A DNA stretch of 64,000 nucleotides from SZUA-378 sp036652815 (GTDB lineage: Bacteria; Bacillota; Clostridia; Lachnospirales; Lachnospiraceae). This document shows positions 9,427-18,265 of the stretch, in pieces. The DNA lies in contig JAVVVE010000005.1 of assembly GCA_036652815.1 (NCBI GenBank), positions 40,991 through 104,990 on the forward strand, in the 5' to 3' direction. A model generated the notes under the pieces. It did not search any database, was not told the DNA's origin, and was given only the letters and a program-made list of their open reading frames with translations. A program made the position numbers and the translations under genes. The stretch's first letter is position 1; each line of letters opens with the position of its first letter.

Positions 9427-9774
9427 ATGGAAAAAATTGTAAAACAAGGTATGTTATATGATTTTTATGGAGAACTGCTGACGGAGCATCAGAAGAAGAT
9501 CTATGAGGATGCAGTCTATGAGGATATGTCATTAAGCGAAATTGCGGATGAGATGAAGATTAGCAGACAGGGTGTACATGATTTGATCAAGAGATGCGAC
9601 AAGATATTGATGGACTATGAAGATAAATTACATCTGGTGGAGAAATTCACACAGACCAAAGAGAAGATTACTGCGATTCATCAGATTGCAGAAGAGATGC
9701 TATGTGAATCAACGGATATGGAAAATGTGACTAGAATCAGACAACTATCTCATGAGATATTAGAGGAATTATAA
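9427..9774 (+). CDS. ylxM: YlxM family putative DNA/RNA-binding protein (SRP-associated)
   Basis: The 115-residue protein carries a sigma-70 region 4-like helix-turn-helix: MSLSEIADEMKISRQGVHDLIKRC. YlxM genes are found directly before ffh in Bacillota, as here (3 bases between stop and ffh start), and the streptococcal member has been reported to modulate SRP activity. The rest of the protein is a helical acidic tail. Confidence 0.9.
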   Translation: MEKIVKQGMLYDFYGELLTEHQKKIYEDAVYEDMSLSEIADEMKISRQGVHDLIKRCDKILMDYEDKLHLVEKFTQTKEKITAIHQIAEEMLCESTDMENVTRIRQLSHEILEEL

Positions 9775-9777
9775 CAG

Positions 9778-11139
9778 ATGGCATTTGAGAGTCTTACCGA
9801 TAAACTACAGAATGTATTTAAAAACCTTAGAAGCAAAGGACGCTTGACGCAGGAAGATGTGAAAGCTGCACTTCGAGAAGTCAAGATGGCATTGTTAGAA
9901 GCGGATGTCAACTTCAAGGTTGTCAAACAATTTATTAAGGCAGTAGAGGAAAGAGCGATTGGCTCTGATGTTATGAATGGGCTCAATCCCGGGCAGATGG
10001 TGATCAAGATCGTCAACGAAGAGATGGTAACGCTGATGGGATCAGATACTACCGAACTTAGCTTTCAACCGGGCAAATCCATTACCGTAATCATGATGTG
10101 TGGTCTGCAAGGTGCCGGTAAAACAACTACCGTTGCTAAGCTTGCCGGTAAATTAAAGCTCAAAGGTAAGAAGAGTCTTTTAGTTGCCTGTGATGTCTAT
10201 AGACCGGCTGCGATTAAACAATTGGAAGTGAATGCACAGAAGCAGGATGTAGAAGTTTTCTCGATGGGAGATAAACACAAACCGGTGGATATTGCAAAGG
10301 CAGCATTGGAACATGCTAAGAAAACAGGGATCAATGTCGTTCTCTTAGATACGGCAGGACGCCTGCATATAGATGAAGCGATGATGGAAGAATTACAGGA
10401 AATCAAAGCAAACATAGAAGTGCATCAGACCTTATTGGTCGTAGATGCGATGACCGGACAGGATGCAGTCAATGTTGCAGAAGAATTTAATGAAAAGATT
10501 GGATTAGATGGTATCGTTTTAACAAAGATGGATGGTGATTCAAGAGGTGGTGCTGCATTATCGGTCAAAGCAGTAACCGGCAAACCGATACTCTATGTCG
10601 GCATGGGAGAGAAGTTATCAGATCTGGAACAATTCTACCCAGACAGAATGGCAGGCAGAATCTTAGGCATGGGAGATGTTTTAAGCCTAATAGAGAAAGT
10701 CCAGTTAGATCGGGATGAAGACAAAGACAAGCAGATGGTTGCCAAGATGAAAAAGGGCAAGTTTGACTTTGAAGATTATCTGGAATCTATGAATCAGATG
10801 AAGAAAATGGGCGGTTTGTCTTCTCTTATGGGGATGATGCCCGGTATGTCCGGCAAGATGGGAGATATCGAAGCTATGGTAGATGACAAACAATTGGCCA
10901 GAATGGAAGCAGTCGTATTATCCATGACACCTGCAGAGAGACAGAACCCGAAGTTATTAAACCCCAGCAGAAAGAGCCGTATTGCCAAAGGTGCAGGGGT
11001 AGATATGAGTCTGGTCAACAGATTCATCAAACAATTTGAACAATCACAGAAGATGATGAAACAACTCCCGGGTATGATGGGTGGATTAGGTAAAAAAGGT
11101 AGAGGCGGTTTCCCAGGAGGCGGCAGATTCCCTTTTTAA
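9778..11139 (+). CDS. ffh: Signal recognition particle protein Ffh
   Basis: Ffh is the SRP GTPase that binds signal sequences and SRP RNA. The 453 residues contain the N domain, G domain with P-loop GLQGAGKTT (109-117), DTAGRLHID and TKMDGDSRGG, then a methionine-rich M domain from about 330 (MMPGMSGKMGDIEAM) ending in a glycine-rich tail (GKKGRGGFPGGGRFPF). It is the middle gene of the ylxM-ffh-rpsP-khpA-rimM-trmD unit; the SRP RNA gene itself is not in the window. Confidence 0.98.
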   Translation: MAFESLTDKLQNVFKNLRSKGRLTQEDVKAALREVKMALLEADVNFKVVKQFIKAVEERAIGSDVMNGLNPGQMVIKIVNEEMVTLMGSDTTELSFQPGKSITVIMMCGLQGAGKTTTVAKLAGKLKLKGKKSLLVACDVYRPAAIKQLEVNAQKQDVEVFSMGDKHKPVDIAKAALEHAKKTGINVVLLDTAGRLHIDEAMMEELQEIKANIEVHQTLLVVDAMTGQDAVNVAEEFNEKIGLDGIVLTKMDGDSRGGAALSVKAVTGKPILYVGMGEKLSDLEQFYPDRMAGRILGMGDVLSLIEKVQLDRDEDKDKQMVAKMKKGKFDFEDYLESMNQMKKMGGLSSLMGMMPGMSGKMGDIEAMVDDKQLARMEAVVLSMTPAERQNPKLLNPSRKSRIAKGAGVDMSLVNRFIKQFEQSQKMMKQLPGMMGGLGKKGRGGFPGGGRFPF

Positions 11140-11195
11140 TAGATAGTAAGAAGCAGTATCAGGTAACTACAATAAAACAAGTGAGGTGAAACAAC

Positions 11196-11441
11196 ATGGC
11201 AGTTAAAATCAGATTAAGAAGAATGGGACAGAAAAAATCTCCTTTCTACAGAATTATCGTAGCAGATTCTAAATCTCCAAGAGATGGAAGATGTATCGAA
11301 GAAATCGGTACTTATAATCCAAACACAGAACCAAGTGAATTCAAGATTGATGCAGAATTAGCTAAGAAATGGTTAGCAAACGGTGCACAACCAACAGAAG
11401 TAGTAAGCAAGCTTTTAAAAGTAGCGGGAATCGAGAAATAG
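11196..11441 (+). CDS. rpsP: 30S ribosomal protein S16
   Basis: The 81-residue product begins MAVKIRLRRMGQKKSPFYRI, the hallmark of S16, and contains the conserved DGRCIEEIGTYNP segment. A GAGGTG ribosome-binding site precedes the ATG by about eight bases. The ffh-rpsP-khpA-rimM-trmD order is conserved in Bacillota. Confidence 0.98.
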   Translation: MAVKIRLRRMGQKKSPFYRIIVADSKSPRDGRCIEEIGTYNPNTEPSEFKIDAELAKKWLANGAQPTEVVSKLLKVAGIEK

Positions 11442-11473
11442 GAACTTGTTGAGACTTTTTTTGGAGGTGGATT

Positions 11474-11701
11474 ATGAAGGAATTAGTTGAAGTAATCGCA
11501 AAAGCACTCGTTGATAATCCGGATGAAGTTACTGTAACAGAGAAGCAGGATGGTAAGAATGTTACTGTGGAACTTCACGTTGCGGCATCCGATATGGGTA
11601 AAGTAATCGGAAAACAAGGAAGAATCGCTAAAGCAATTCGTTCTGTTGTAAAGGCAGCATCATCCAAAGACAATAAGAGAGTTGATGTAGAAATCGTATA
11701 A
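11474..11701 (+). CDS. khpA: KH-domain RNA-binding protein KhpA
   Basis: This 75-residue protein is a single KH domain; the RNA-contacting GxxG loop is GKQG in MGKVIGKQGRIAKAIRSVVK. KhpA proteins (YlqC) bind RNA, often with KhpB/Jag, and affect cell division and envelope synthesis in Gram-positive bacteria. The ribosome-binding site GGAGGTGG (11463-11470) is strong. The gene occupies its usual place between rpsP and rimM. Confidence 0.95.
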   Translation: MKELVEVIAKALVDNPDEVTVTEKQDGKNVTVELHVAASDMGKVIGKQGRIAKAIRSVVKAASSKDNKRVDVEIV

Positions 11702-11707
11702 TCAATC

Positions 11708-11737
11708 AGGGGCACTCCTACACGAGTGTCTCTTTTT
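11708..11737 (+). terminator. Hairpin terminator/attenuator between khpA and rimM
   Basis: GGCACTC (11711-11717) pairs with GAGTGTC (11724-11730) with one G-T pair, extended by flanking bases, and TTTTT follows at 11733-11737. It may give partial termination inside the operon. Confidence 0.6.
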
Positions 11738-11753
11738 CACTAAAGGAGTATCA

Positions 11754-12263
11754 ATGGAAGAATTATTACAGGTTGGAGTCATCACCTCGACGCATGGCAT
11801 CGGAGGGGAAGTAAAAGTATTTCCGACAACGGATGATGTAGCACGTTTTAAGACATTAAAAGAAGTGATTTTGGATACCGGAAAAGAGAAAAAAACGCTT
11901 GAGATTACCAATGTAAAATTTTTTAAGAAATTTGCGATTCTTAAGTTTAAAGAAATAAACAGCATCAATGAGGCTGAATTATATAAAACCAAACCCCTCT
12001 ATGTAACGCGTGAACATGCGGTTGCATTAGGAAAAGACGAATATTTTATTGCTGATTTAATCGGTATGGAGGTAGTGGATGAGCATCAGCAGGCGCTGGG
12101 TACCTTACAGGACGTGATGCAGACGGGAGCCAATGATGTCTACATTGTACAGATGTCTGCCGGAAAGGAAGTATTGATTCCGGCGATTAAAGAATGTATC
12201 TTAGAGGTTTCTATGGATGCGAAACGCATGACAGTTCATCTTCTGGATGGACTGCTGGAATAG
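11754..12263 (+). CDS. rimM: Ribosome maturation factor RimM
   Basis: RimM binds S19 and assists assembly of the 30S head. The 169-residue protein has the N-terminal RimM domain (GVITSTHGIGGEVKVFPTT) and the PRC-barrel C-terminal domain (EYFIADLIGMEVVDEHQQ ... IPAIKECILEVSMD). Size and motifs are typical. It begins after a khpA-rimM hairpin with AAGGAG at 11743-11748 and precedes trmD by 36 bases. Confidence 0.96.
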   Translation: MEELLQVGVITSTHGIGGEVKVFPTTDDVARFKTLKEVILDTGKEKKTLEITNVKFFKKFAILKFKEINSINEAELYKTKPLYVTREHAVALGKDEYFIADLIGMEVVDEHQQALGTLQDVMQTGANDVYIVQMSAGKEVLIPAIKECILEVSMDAKRMTVHLLDGLLE

Positions 12264-12299
12264 GATGACAGACACTGCAGAAAGACAGAGGTTACATTG

Positions 12300-13079
12300 A
12301 TGAGATTCCATGTATTGACGTTATTTCCGGATATGGTACTGGATGGTTTACATACGAGTGTGATAGGACGTGCTGTTGAAAAAGGCTGTGTCCAAATAGA
12401 AGCGGTCAACATCCGTGATTACACCGAGGAAAAGCATAAGAAAGTGGATGATTATCCTTATGGAGGCGGTGCCGGTATGCTGATGCAGGCACAGCCTGTT
12501 TATGACGCATATCTGGCAGTTGCAGACGGTATAGAGAGAGGTCGAACTTCTTCTGCGCCAACCGATACTGCTCGTTGCCATCCTACCAGAGTGGTCTATG
12601 TCACTCCGCAGGGGAGCGTATTTAACCAGAACATGGCAGAAGAACTGGCACAGGAAGAAGACCTGGTGATTCTGTGCGGACATTATGAGGGGATCGATGA
12701 GAGAGTATTAGAAACTATCGTAACAGATTATGTGTCTATCGGAGACTATGTGCTGACGGGCGGAGAATTACCGGCGATGGTGATGATCGATGCGATTGCC
12801 AGACTGGTGCCTGAGGTCTTGCATAATGACGACTCTGCACAGACAGAATCTTTTGCCGGTAATCTATTAGAATATCCGCAATATTCCAGACCTGAGATAT
12901 GGAACGGACAGAGCGTACCACCTATTCTTTTGTCCGGGCACCATGCCAATGTGGAAAAATGGAGATGGGAACAATCTGTAGCACGCACCAAAGAACGTAG
13001 GCCGGATCTGTATGAAAAATATCTGGAAGAACAAAACCGTGTAAAAAACGCACAATATGTTGTAAAAGACTTGAAATAA
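12300..13079 (+). CDS. trmD: tRNA (guanine-N1)-methyltransferase TrmD
   Basis: TrmD methylates G37 of tRNAs next to the anticodon using S-adenosylmethionine. The protein starts MRFHVLTLFPDM and carries the trefoil-knot motifs VVYVTPQG, LILCGHYEGIDERV, SIGDYVLTGGELPAMV and SRPEIWNG. The ATG at 12300 is preferred over the TTG at 12297 because AGAGG (12286-12290) is then well spaced. Residues near 80-95 form a small extra loop (GRTSSAPTDTARCHP) before the first knot strand. It is the last gene of the SRP/ribosome operon; a large palindrome follows. Confidence 0.96.
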   Translation: MRFHVLTLFPDMVLDGLHTSVIGRAVEKGCVQIEAVNIRDYTEEKHKKVDDYPYGGGAGMLMQAQPVYDAYLAVADGIERGRTSSAPTDTARCHPTRVVYVTPQGSVFNQNMAEELAQEEDLVILCGHYEGIDERVLETIVTDYVSIGDYVLTGGELPAMVMIDAIARLVPEVLHNDDSAQTESFAGNLLEYPQYSRPEIWNGQSVPPILLSGHHANVEKWRWEQSVARTKERRPDLYEKYLEEQNRVKNAQYVVKDLK

Positions 13080-13098
13080 TCTCAAGATATAGTAAAAT
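13071..13098 (+). promoter_or_regulatory. Candidate promoter upstream of the palindrome and surface protein
   Basis: TTGAAA (13071-13076) and TAAAAT (13093-13098) are 16 bases apart. The -35 overlaps the trmD stop codon. If used, the 222-bp palindrome would lie in a 5' untranslated region of about 330 bases for the large LRR gene. Confidence 0.4.
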
Positions 13099-13156
13099 AG
13101 ATGTGTAGGTATCAATATTTGGATGAATACAACCGATATAAACACAGAAGTGTAAA

Positions 13157-13378
13157 TGTTTAGATACAAACCTCAGCCCGCGTTGGCAGCGAACCTTCCG
13201 AAGCAGCATATCTCCTACTGCGTAAGGGACGCTCTCGCTTGGTAAACAACGTATCGGTACTAATGCATGAAAATACCATGCATAAGTACTGACGTTGTTT
13301 AACACCCTTGTACAGTAGGAGATATGCTGCTTCGGAAGGTTCGCTGCCAAGAAAGGCTTGAGGTTTTGTATCTAAACA
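13157..13378. repeat. 222-bp near-perfect palindrome (MITE-like or giant RNA hairpin)
   Basis: The gene-free stretch 13080-13437 is dominated by this inverted repeat. Outer arms: 14 bp at 13157-13170 with 13365-13378. Core: a perfect 38-bp inverted repeat, 13183-13220 with 13313-13350. Inner arms: 10 bp at 13243-13252 with 13292-13301, and 12 of 14 bp at 13256-13269 with 13277-13290, leaving a 7-base loop at 13270-13276. The main asymmetry is an extra stretch near 13230-13241 on the left. It could be a non-autonomous mobile element or a long transcribed stem-loop. No clear target-site duplication was seen and no open reading frame in it looks real. Confidence 0.85.
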
Positions 13379-13437
13379 AGTATGTGTATGATAGCAGGAA
13401 TCGTGGAACGACACGGATAGATGGGAGTTAGGGTACG

Positions 13438-16400
13438 ATGGCAAAATCAACACCTAAGAGAAGAACAAAAAAGACAATGAATCGAAAACTGAAAAGGACA
13501 ATCAGAAAATCACTGGCGGCAGTGCTTATGATGACGGCGATTATTGTTGCGGCGATTCCGGTACCGGATGTAGCAGCGGATCCGGCATCGGGAGCGACTC
13601 CTTTTGCACCACTTCCGGGGCCTGCCTACCCAACCACTTTAACTGATATCCCTATGACACCTTCATTGGCACTGCCAACGGGTGCAACAGTATATCCGGC
13701 CTATATTATCCGTCAATTAAGTGATGGAACATGGCAGTTGGATTGGCAGTTTAAGTTCTTTATTACTACGATGCCGGATGGTTCCAGCAAGGGAGTTATT
13801 TCAAAGTATAACAGTACTTATCAGAGCCCAACCGTTAATCTGCCTACCAACGTTACCTATGAATATTATAAGATACCGGAAAACAGTAGCGATCCGGGGG
13901 CTTCCGGAAAAACAGGATACAAAGATTATTATGCTACAGAGAATGCTACAAAAAAAGAAGTAACAACAAAGCCGGGAGAGGGAGATTCTCCGTTTTTAGA
14001 GAAGTATTTTAATGCAGATTATTTAAACTATGTAGAAGCGTATAAGCAATATGAGATTGACCACAAAGCATGGGAGGATGCAGGGAAAACAGGAACAGAA
14101 CCGCAGGTCCCTTCTTTATCAAAAACAGTGGGAGAGCTTACCGACGATCAAAAATCAGAATATTATTGTGATGCAGACACTGGCTTAACAGGAAAAGGGT
14201 ATAAGATGCAGCGAGTTTTGGACGTGGAAGCAACGGGAGCTTCGTCGACCAATATTTATTCTTATGTTCCAAGAGGTGCAGCCGGGGGAAGTAATGATGC
14301 ACAAGGATTTTATAAGACCAAGGATTCCAGTATTATTGCGATTGGCGATAAAGCATTTGAAGGCACAAAAAACGTGCAGGTGCTGACTCTTCCAACAGAA
14401 ATCAAATATATCGGGGATGAAGCATTTATGGATTCCTTTATCCAATCGGTTATGTTTGCCAATGTGGAAAATATTGGAAATCGAGCTTTTAAGGGATGTT
14501 CCCAACTTACCAAGATAGATTTGCAGGCAGGGACTTCACAGATAGGAACAGAAGCTTTTTACGGTTCCGGTGTTACAGAAGCGATTTTACCCTATTCCGT
14601 TAAAGTAATCGCACCGGGATCCTTTGCCAATTGCGCTAAGCTACAGACAGTCGATTTGTCCAAACTGGGAACGGATCCTTGTGCCATCGGTGCCTATGCT
14701 TTCTTTAATGACATTGGATTAAACAATGTAAATTTTGGTGATATTACCAATGTCAATATCAGAGAAATGGGCGAAGGAGCTTTTGCGGTTACGACAGGAG
14801 TCCTTGGCAATATGACTCAATTCAACTATCCGCAAGGTATTTCAGAACAAGCTAATTTAGGTGATTATACGTTATCCGGCAGAACCAACCTAACGCAGGT
14901 AGTGATGCCGAGTAATTATGGTGCCGGTACTGCCGTTACGGTTCCTATTGGGACTTTTAAGGATTGTGTTAATTTAAACAGTGTAGAATTTCCGGCCAAT
15001 GGCAGTGGCTCTTGTGGATTGGCAAGTTATGATGCTACCTTGTTTCAGGATGTGATTAATCCGGATTTCTACGTAAAAGGACCGGAACTGGATCGCACCA
15101 GTGCGGTGGCAGCTCCAAGAAAGAGTACTTGGGCAGCAAAGACAAGAGTCTCCGAGACGGTTCCTTATGTTTATACCAAGAATGGGGTTGACTATTATGA
15201 AGTCAGTGATGGTAAATATTTATTACAGATTAATGCCAATGGGGAATTGACCCATTGCGATTTAATAGATAAGACCAGTACCGAGGATATTAACCTGACG
15301 ATTCCAAGTAAAGTGGGTAATATCAAGGTAACGGCGATTGCAGACGGCTGTTTTGCGGATGAAGTGAAGAATAACCTAAAAACATTGACGATAGCAGATG
15401 ACTCGATAGCATCGATTGCCGATCATGTTTTTCAAGGCTGTCCCAAATTAGAGAAGGTTACGATAGGCAATTCTGTTTCTGCGATAGGTGCCGGCGCTTT
15501 CCAAGGCTGTAAGAAGTTAACAGAGGTCACCTTCCATACACCGACAGCAGGACTTACCATTGGAGAGAAAGCATTTGAGACGACTTCGGGTTCCTTGACT
15601 TTTTGTGGAGATATTGTACCCGGATATGCTCCTTTTGAATGGGCAACAGACCCCAAAAATGTCATAGATACCAAAACCAGTAAACGTGTTTGCTATAAGG
15701 GTAGTGCGCCTGCTAATCTGACGGTTATGCGTGACAATAAGACGAATCTCGTTACTTTGGTGGACTATCCGTTCTATGAAAATATCGATGAAGATAATAA
15801 AAAATATTGTGAAGAACAACATAAATATTATCAAACAAAATTTCCTACTACCTATAAGAACCTTTCTTATAGTATTCAGGATAAATACTACAAACAATAT
15901 ATCGAAGGAATCCAGCCTGTCGAGGATTGGGATATTGTCAATGAGTATGAACTGGCGATTGTAGAAGCAACCAGGAATCTTGTAGTGCCGGCAGGGATTC
16001 AATCGGTGGATGCGAAAGGATTTTTATTAGCATCGGAAAATGCTGCTAACATATTCTATATTGGTGGTACATTCGGAACCGGAAAGGAATTAAAACGTGA
16101 TTTGTATACTAAGGATGATTTAACAGTAGGAAAGGATATCCATGCAGGGCTATTTAGTGGAAACTATGCTGAATATGTAAACGCAAAATCACCGGAAGAG
16201 AAAGCGAAAGAGAAGGTTATCAAAGGAAATGATAGACTGATTTCTGTTCTTTTGACAGATGTGACTTCGCTGCCGGACTATGCGTTTGACAGTTGTGAGA
16301 ATCTTGAAAAAGTTACGCTGGGTGAGAAATGCACCGATGTTGGAACTGCACCATTTACAGGTTGTACCAAGCTGACAGAGGTGGTGGGTAATTCTACTTA

Positions 16401-18237
16401 TACAGGAGCCAATGGTATCTTATACTCCAAGAATGCAGACGGTTCTATGAATATCGTGGAGGGCTTATCGGCAAGAGGAAGTGATCTATTAAAACCAAGC
16501 ACTTTGAATGTAGATACGGATCCTCTTTTGGCGCAGGTTACTACGATTGCGGTAGGTGCATTTGAAGATTGTGATGCTTTGACGAAAGTTGATTTATCAG
16601 CAGCAGCCAAATTACAGACCATTCCGGAGAATTGCTTTCATAATGCAGATGGAATTACCAGTGTTATTTTGCCTGATTCTGTGAATAAGATAGATAAGGG
16701 TGCTTTTACAGGAACCAGCAAGGCGCCTACCGTAACGATTCCGGGAAAAGAGGTCTTGATCGATAATGATGCCTTTGAACATGGGCAGGGAACCATTAGA
16801 ACATATAAAGGGTCGGCTGCAGATAAATATGGCAAGAAGTTTAATATAGATGTGGAAATTATTGGAGATAAGTATTTAGTCAGCTTTCTGGACTATGATG
16901 GAAAAGAGTTATGTCCGGATCAGCATGTAGAATCCGGAAAAGATGCTACGCCGCCTGCAGATCCGGTTCGTGGGGGTTATAAGTTTGATGGTTGGAGTCA
17001 AAGCTATAAGAATATTACGAAAGACACTACGATTATAGCAAAATATACGGCAACGGGATCCGGATTTAAGGTCTTTTTTACAGATTATGACGGAAGAGAA
17101 CTCTGCCCGGTGCAGGTAGTGGACGCAGGGCGTAATGCTGTGCCACCGGCATCTCCTACGAGAAAAGGGTACACCTTTGATGGCTGGAGTAAGAGCTATG
17201 CCAATATCACAGCAGATACGACGATTGTAGCTAAATATAAATCGGATGGCACTAACCCCGGTGATAACAACGGAAATAATAACAATAATAACAATAATAA
17301 TAAAGATAATACCAGAACCTATAATGTAAAAGTAATCGGTGGAAGCGGAAGCGGAAGCTATAAACCGGGTACGATCGTATCGATCCATGCATTTGCGGTG
17401 TCGGATGGCAGAGTGTTCTATATGTGGTCTACCCCTTCCAATGGGGTGGGATTTACAGGAGTACAGACAGCTTCCACGACCTTTACGATGCCGAATAATG
17501 ATGTAGTGGTAACCGCTAATTATGGGGGGCCACAGACCGCCAGCTCTAATAACTCGGTGGATAATAAACCGGGTAACAATAATACGATATCGGGGAATGG
17601 CGGAAACAATAACGGTACCAACAACGGCGGCAATAATAGCACCAATCATAATAACACCAACGGTACCGTCATCTCGATTACCAAACCGGGATTCTCCAAT
17701 ACCAATGTTGCATCGGCACTGGTAAATGGTTCTACAGATAACTATATCGTAAAAGTAATGGAAGATGCGAATGCACAGGCGGCGATGGAAGCAGCATTGC
17801 TGGCAGATAACGAAACGTTAGAAAACATCAAGTATTTTCCGATGGATATTAGTCTTTACGATGCTACAGGAGCAGTCAAGATTACAGATACTTCGGGAAT
17901 CAGTATTGATATTACATTACCGATTCCGGATGAACTGAAACAATATGCAGGGAATAATAAGGTCGCAACAATCGCAGAGGACGGTTCCTTGGAAAAACTC
18001 AAACCAACCTTTAAAACCATTGACGGAGTACCTTGTGTTTTGTTTCCGGCACCACATCTTTCACCGTATGCCATCTATGTAGATACGGCTAACCTGACTG
18101 CAGGTACGACAGATGATTCTCCGCAGACAGGGGATGGGATTCATCCAAAATGGTTCTTAGTGCTGGGCTTGGTATGCATCTCCGGTATTCTTTTTATCAA
18201 ACGCGATAAGACAACCGGTAAGATAAGAACAGCATAG
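13438..18237 (+). CDS. Large cell-wall-anchored BspA-type LRR surface protein with InlB-like repeats
   Basis: The 1599-residue product has a long basic signal peptide (hydrophobic 25-40, likely cleaved after VAA at 47). BspA-like leucine-rich repeats of the LRR_5 type, such as IIAIGDKAFEGTKNVQVLTL, occupy roughly 295-470, 600-720 and 930-1120. Two InlB B-type repeats follow at about 1143-1270 (each with DYDG[KR]ELCP and Y.FDGWS.SY.NIT), then an Asn-rich linker, a divergent InlB-like domain (1291-1360), a second Asn/Gly-rich linker and a C-terminal domain. SPQTG at 1561-1565, a membrane helix and KRDK form a sortase signal of the (S/P)PxTG type. It probably binds host or partner-cell surfaces. 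Ligand unknown. Confidence 0.9.
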   Translation: MAKSTPKRRTKKTMNRKLKRTIRKSLAAVLMMTAIIVAAIPVPDVAADPASGATPFAPLPGPAYPTTLTDIPMTPSLALPTGATVYPAYIIRQLSDGTWQLDWQFKFFITTMPDGSSKGVISKYNSTYQSPTVNLPTNVTYEYYKIPENSSDPGASGKTGYKDYYATENATKKEVTTKPGEGDSPFLEKYFNADYLNYVEAYKQYEIDHKAWEDAGKTGTEPQVPSLSKTVGELTDDQKSEYYCDADTGLTGKGYKMQRVLDVEATGASSTNIYSYVPRGAAGGSNDAQGFYKTKDSSIIAIGDKAFEGTKNVQVLTLPTEIKYIGDEAFMDSFIQSVMFANVENIGNRAFKGCSQLTKIDLQAGTSQIGTEAFYGSGVTEAILPYSVKVIAPGSFANCAKLQTVDLSKLGTDPCAIGAYAFFNDIGLNNVNFGDITNVNIREMGEGAFAVTTGVLGNMTQFNYPQGISEQANLGDYTLSGRTNLTQVVMPSNYGAGTAVTVPIGTFKDCVNLNSVEFPANGSGSCGLASYDATLFQDVINPDFYVKGPELDRTSAVAAPRKSTWAAKTRVSETVPYVYTKNGVDYYEVSDGKYLLQINANGELTHCDLIDKTSTEDINLTIPSKVGNIKVTAIADGCFADEVKNNLKTLTIADDSIASIADHVFQGCPKLEKVTIGNSVSAIGAGAFQGCKKLTEVTFHTPTAGLTIGEKAFETTSGSLTFCGDIVPGYAPFEWATDPKNVIDTKTSKRVCYKGSAPANLTVMRDNKTNLVTLVDYPFYENIDEDNKKYCEEQHKYYQTKFPTTYKNLSYSIQDKYYKQYIEGIQPVEDWDIVNEYELAIVEATRNLVVPAGIQSVDAKGFLLASENAANIFYIGGTFGTGKELKRDLYTKDDLTVGKDIHAGLFSGNYAEYVNAKSPEEKAKEKVIKGNDRLISVLLTDVTSLPDYAFDSCENLEKVTLGEKCTDVGTAPFTGCTKLTEVVGNSTYTGANGILYSKNADGSMNIVEGLSARGSDLLKPSTLNVDTDPLLAQVTTIAVGAFEDCDALTKVDLSAAAKLQTIPENCFHNADGITSVILPDSVNKIDKGAFTGTSKAPTVTIPGKEVLIDNDAFEHGQGTIRTYKGSAADKYGKKFNIDVEIIGDKYLVSFLDYDGKELCPDQHVESGKDATPPADPVRGGYKFDGWSQSYKNITKDTTIIAKYTATGSGFKVFFTDYDGRELCPVQVVDAGRNAVPPASPTRKGYTFDGWSKSYANITADTTIVAKYKSDGTNPGDNNGNNNNNNNNNKDNTRTYNVKVIGGSGSGSYKPGTIVSIHAFAVSDGRVFYMWSTPSNGVGFTGVQTASTTFTMPNNDVVVTANYGGPQTASSNNSVDNKPGNNNTISGNGGNNNGTNNGGNNSTNHNNTNGTVISITKPGFSNTNVASALVNGSTDNYIVKVMEDANAQAAMEAALLADNETLENIKYFPMDISLYDATGAVKITDTSGISIDITLPIPDELKQYAGNNKVATIAEDGSLEKLKPTFKTIDGVPCVLFPAPHLSPYAIYVDTANLTAGTTDDSPQTGDGIHPKWFLVLGLVCISGILFIKRDKTTGKIRTA

Positions 18238-18265
18238 CAAATGTATAGTAAATATAGGAGATTAT

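Noticed and set aside
12348..13453. Several - strand open reading frames over trmD and the palindrome
   Set aside because: They are shadows of trmD or of the palindromic DNA, have no ribosome-binding site or family motif, and conflict with an intact + strand gene.
16909..17649. A 246-codon - strand open frame inside the large LRR gene
   Set aside because: It is antisense to the InlB repeats and Asn-rich region; its isoleucine/arginine-rich product reflects the repetitive codons and no start signal is present.
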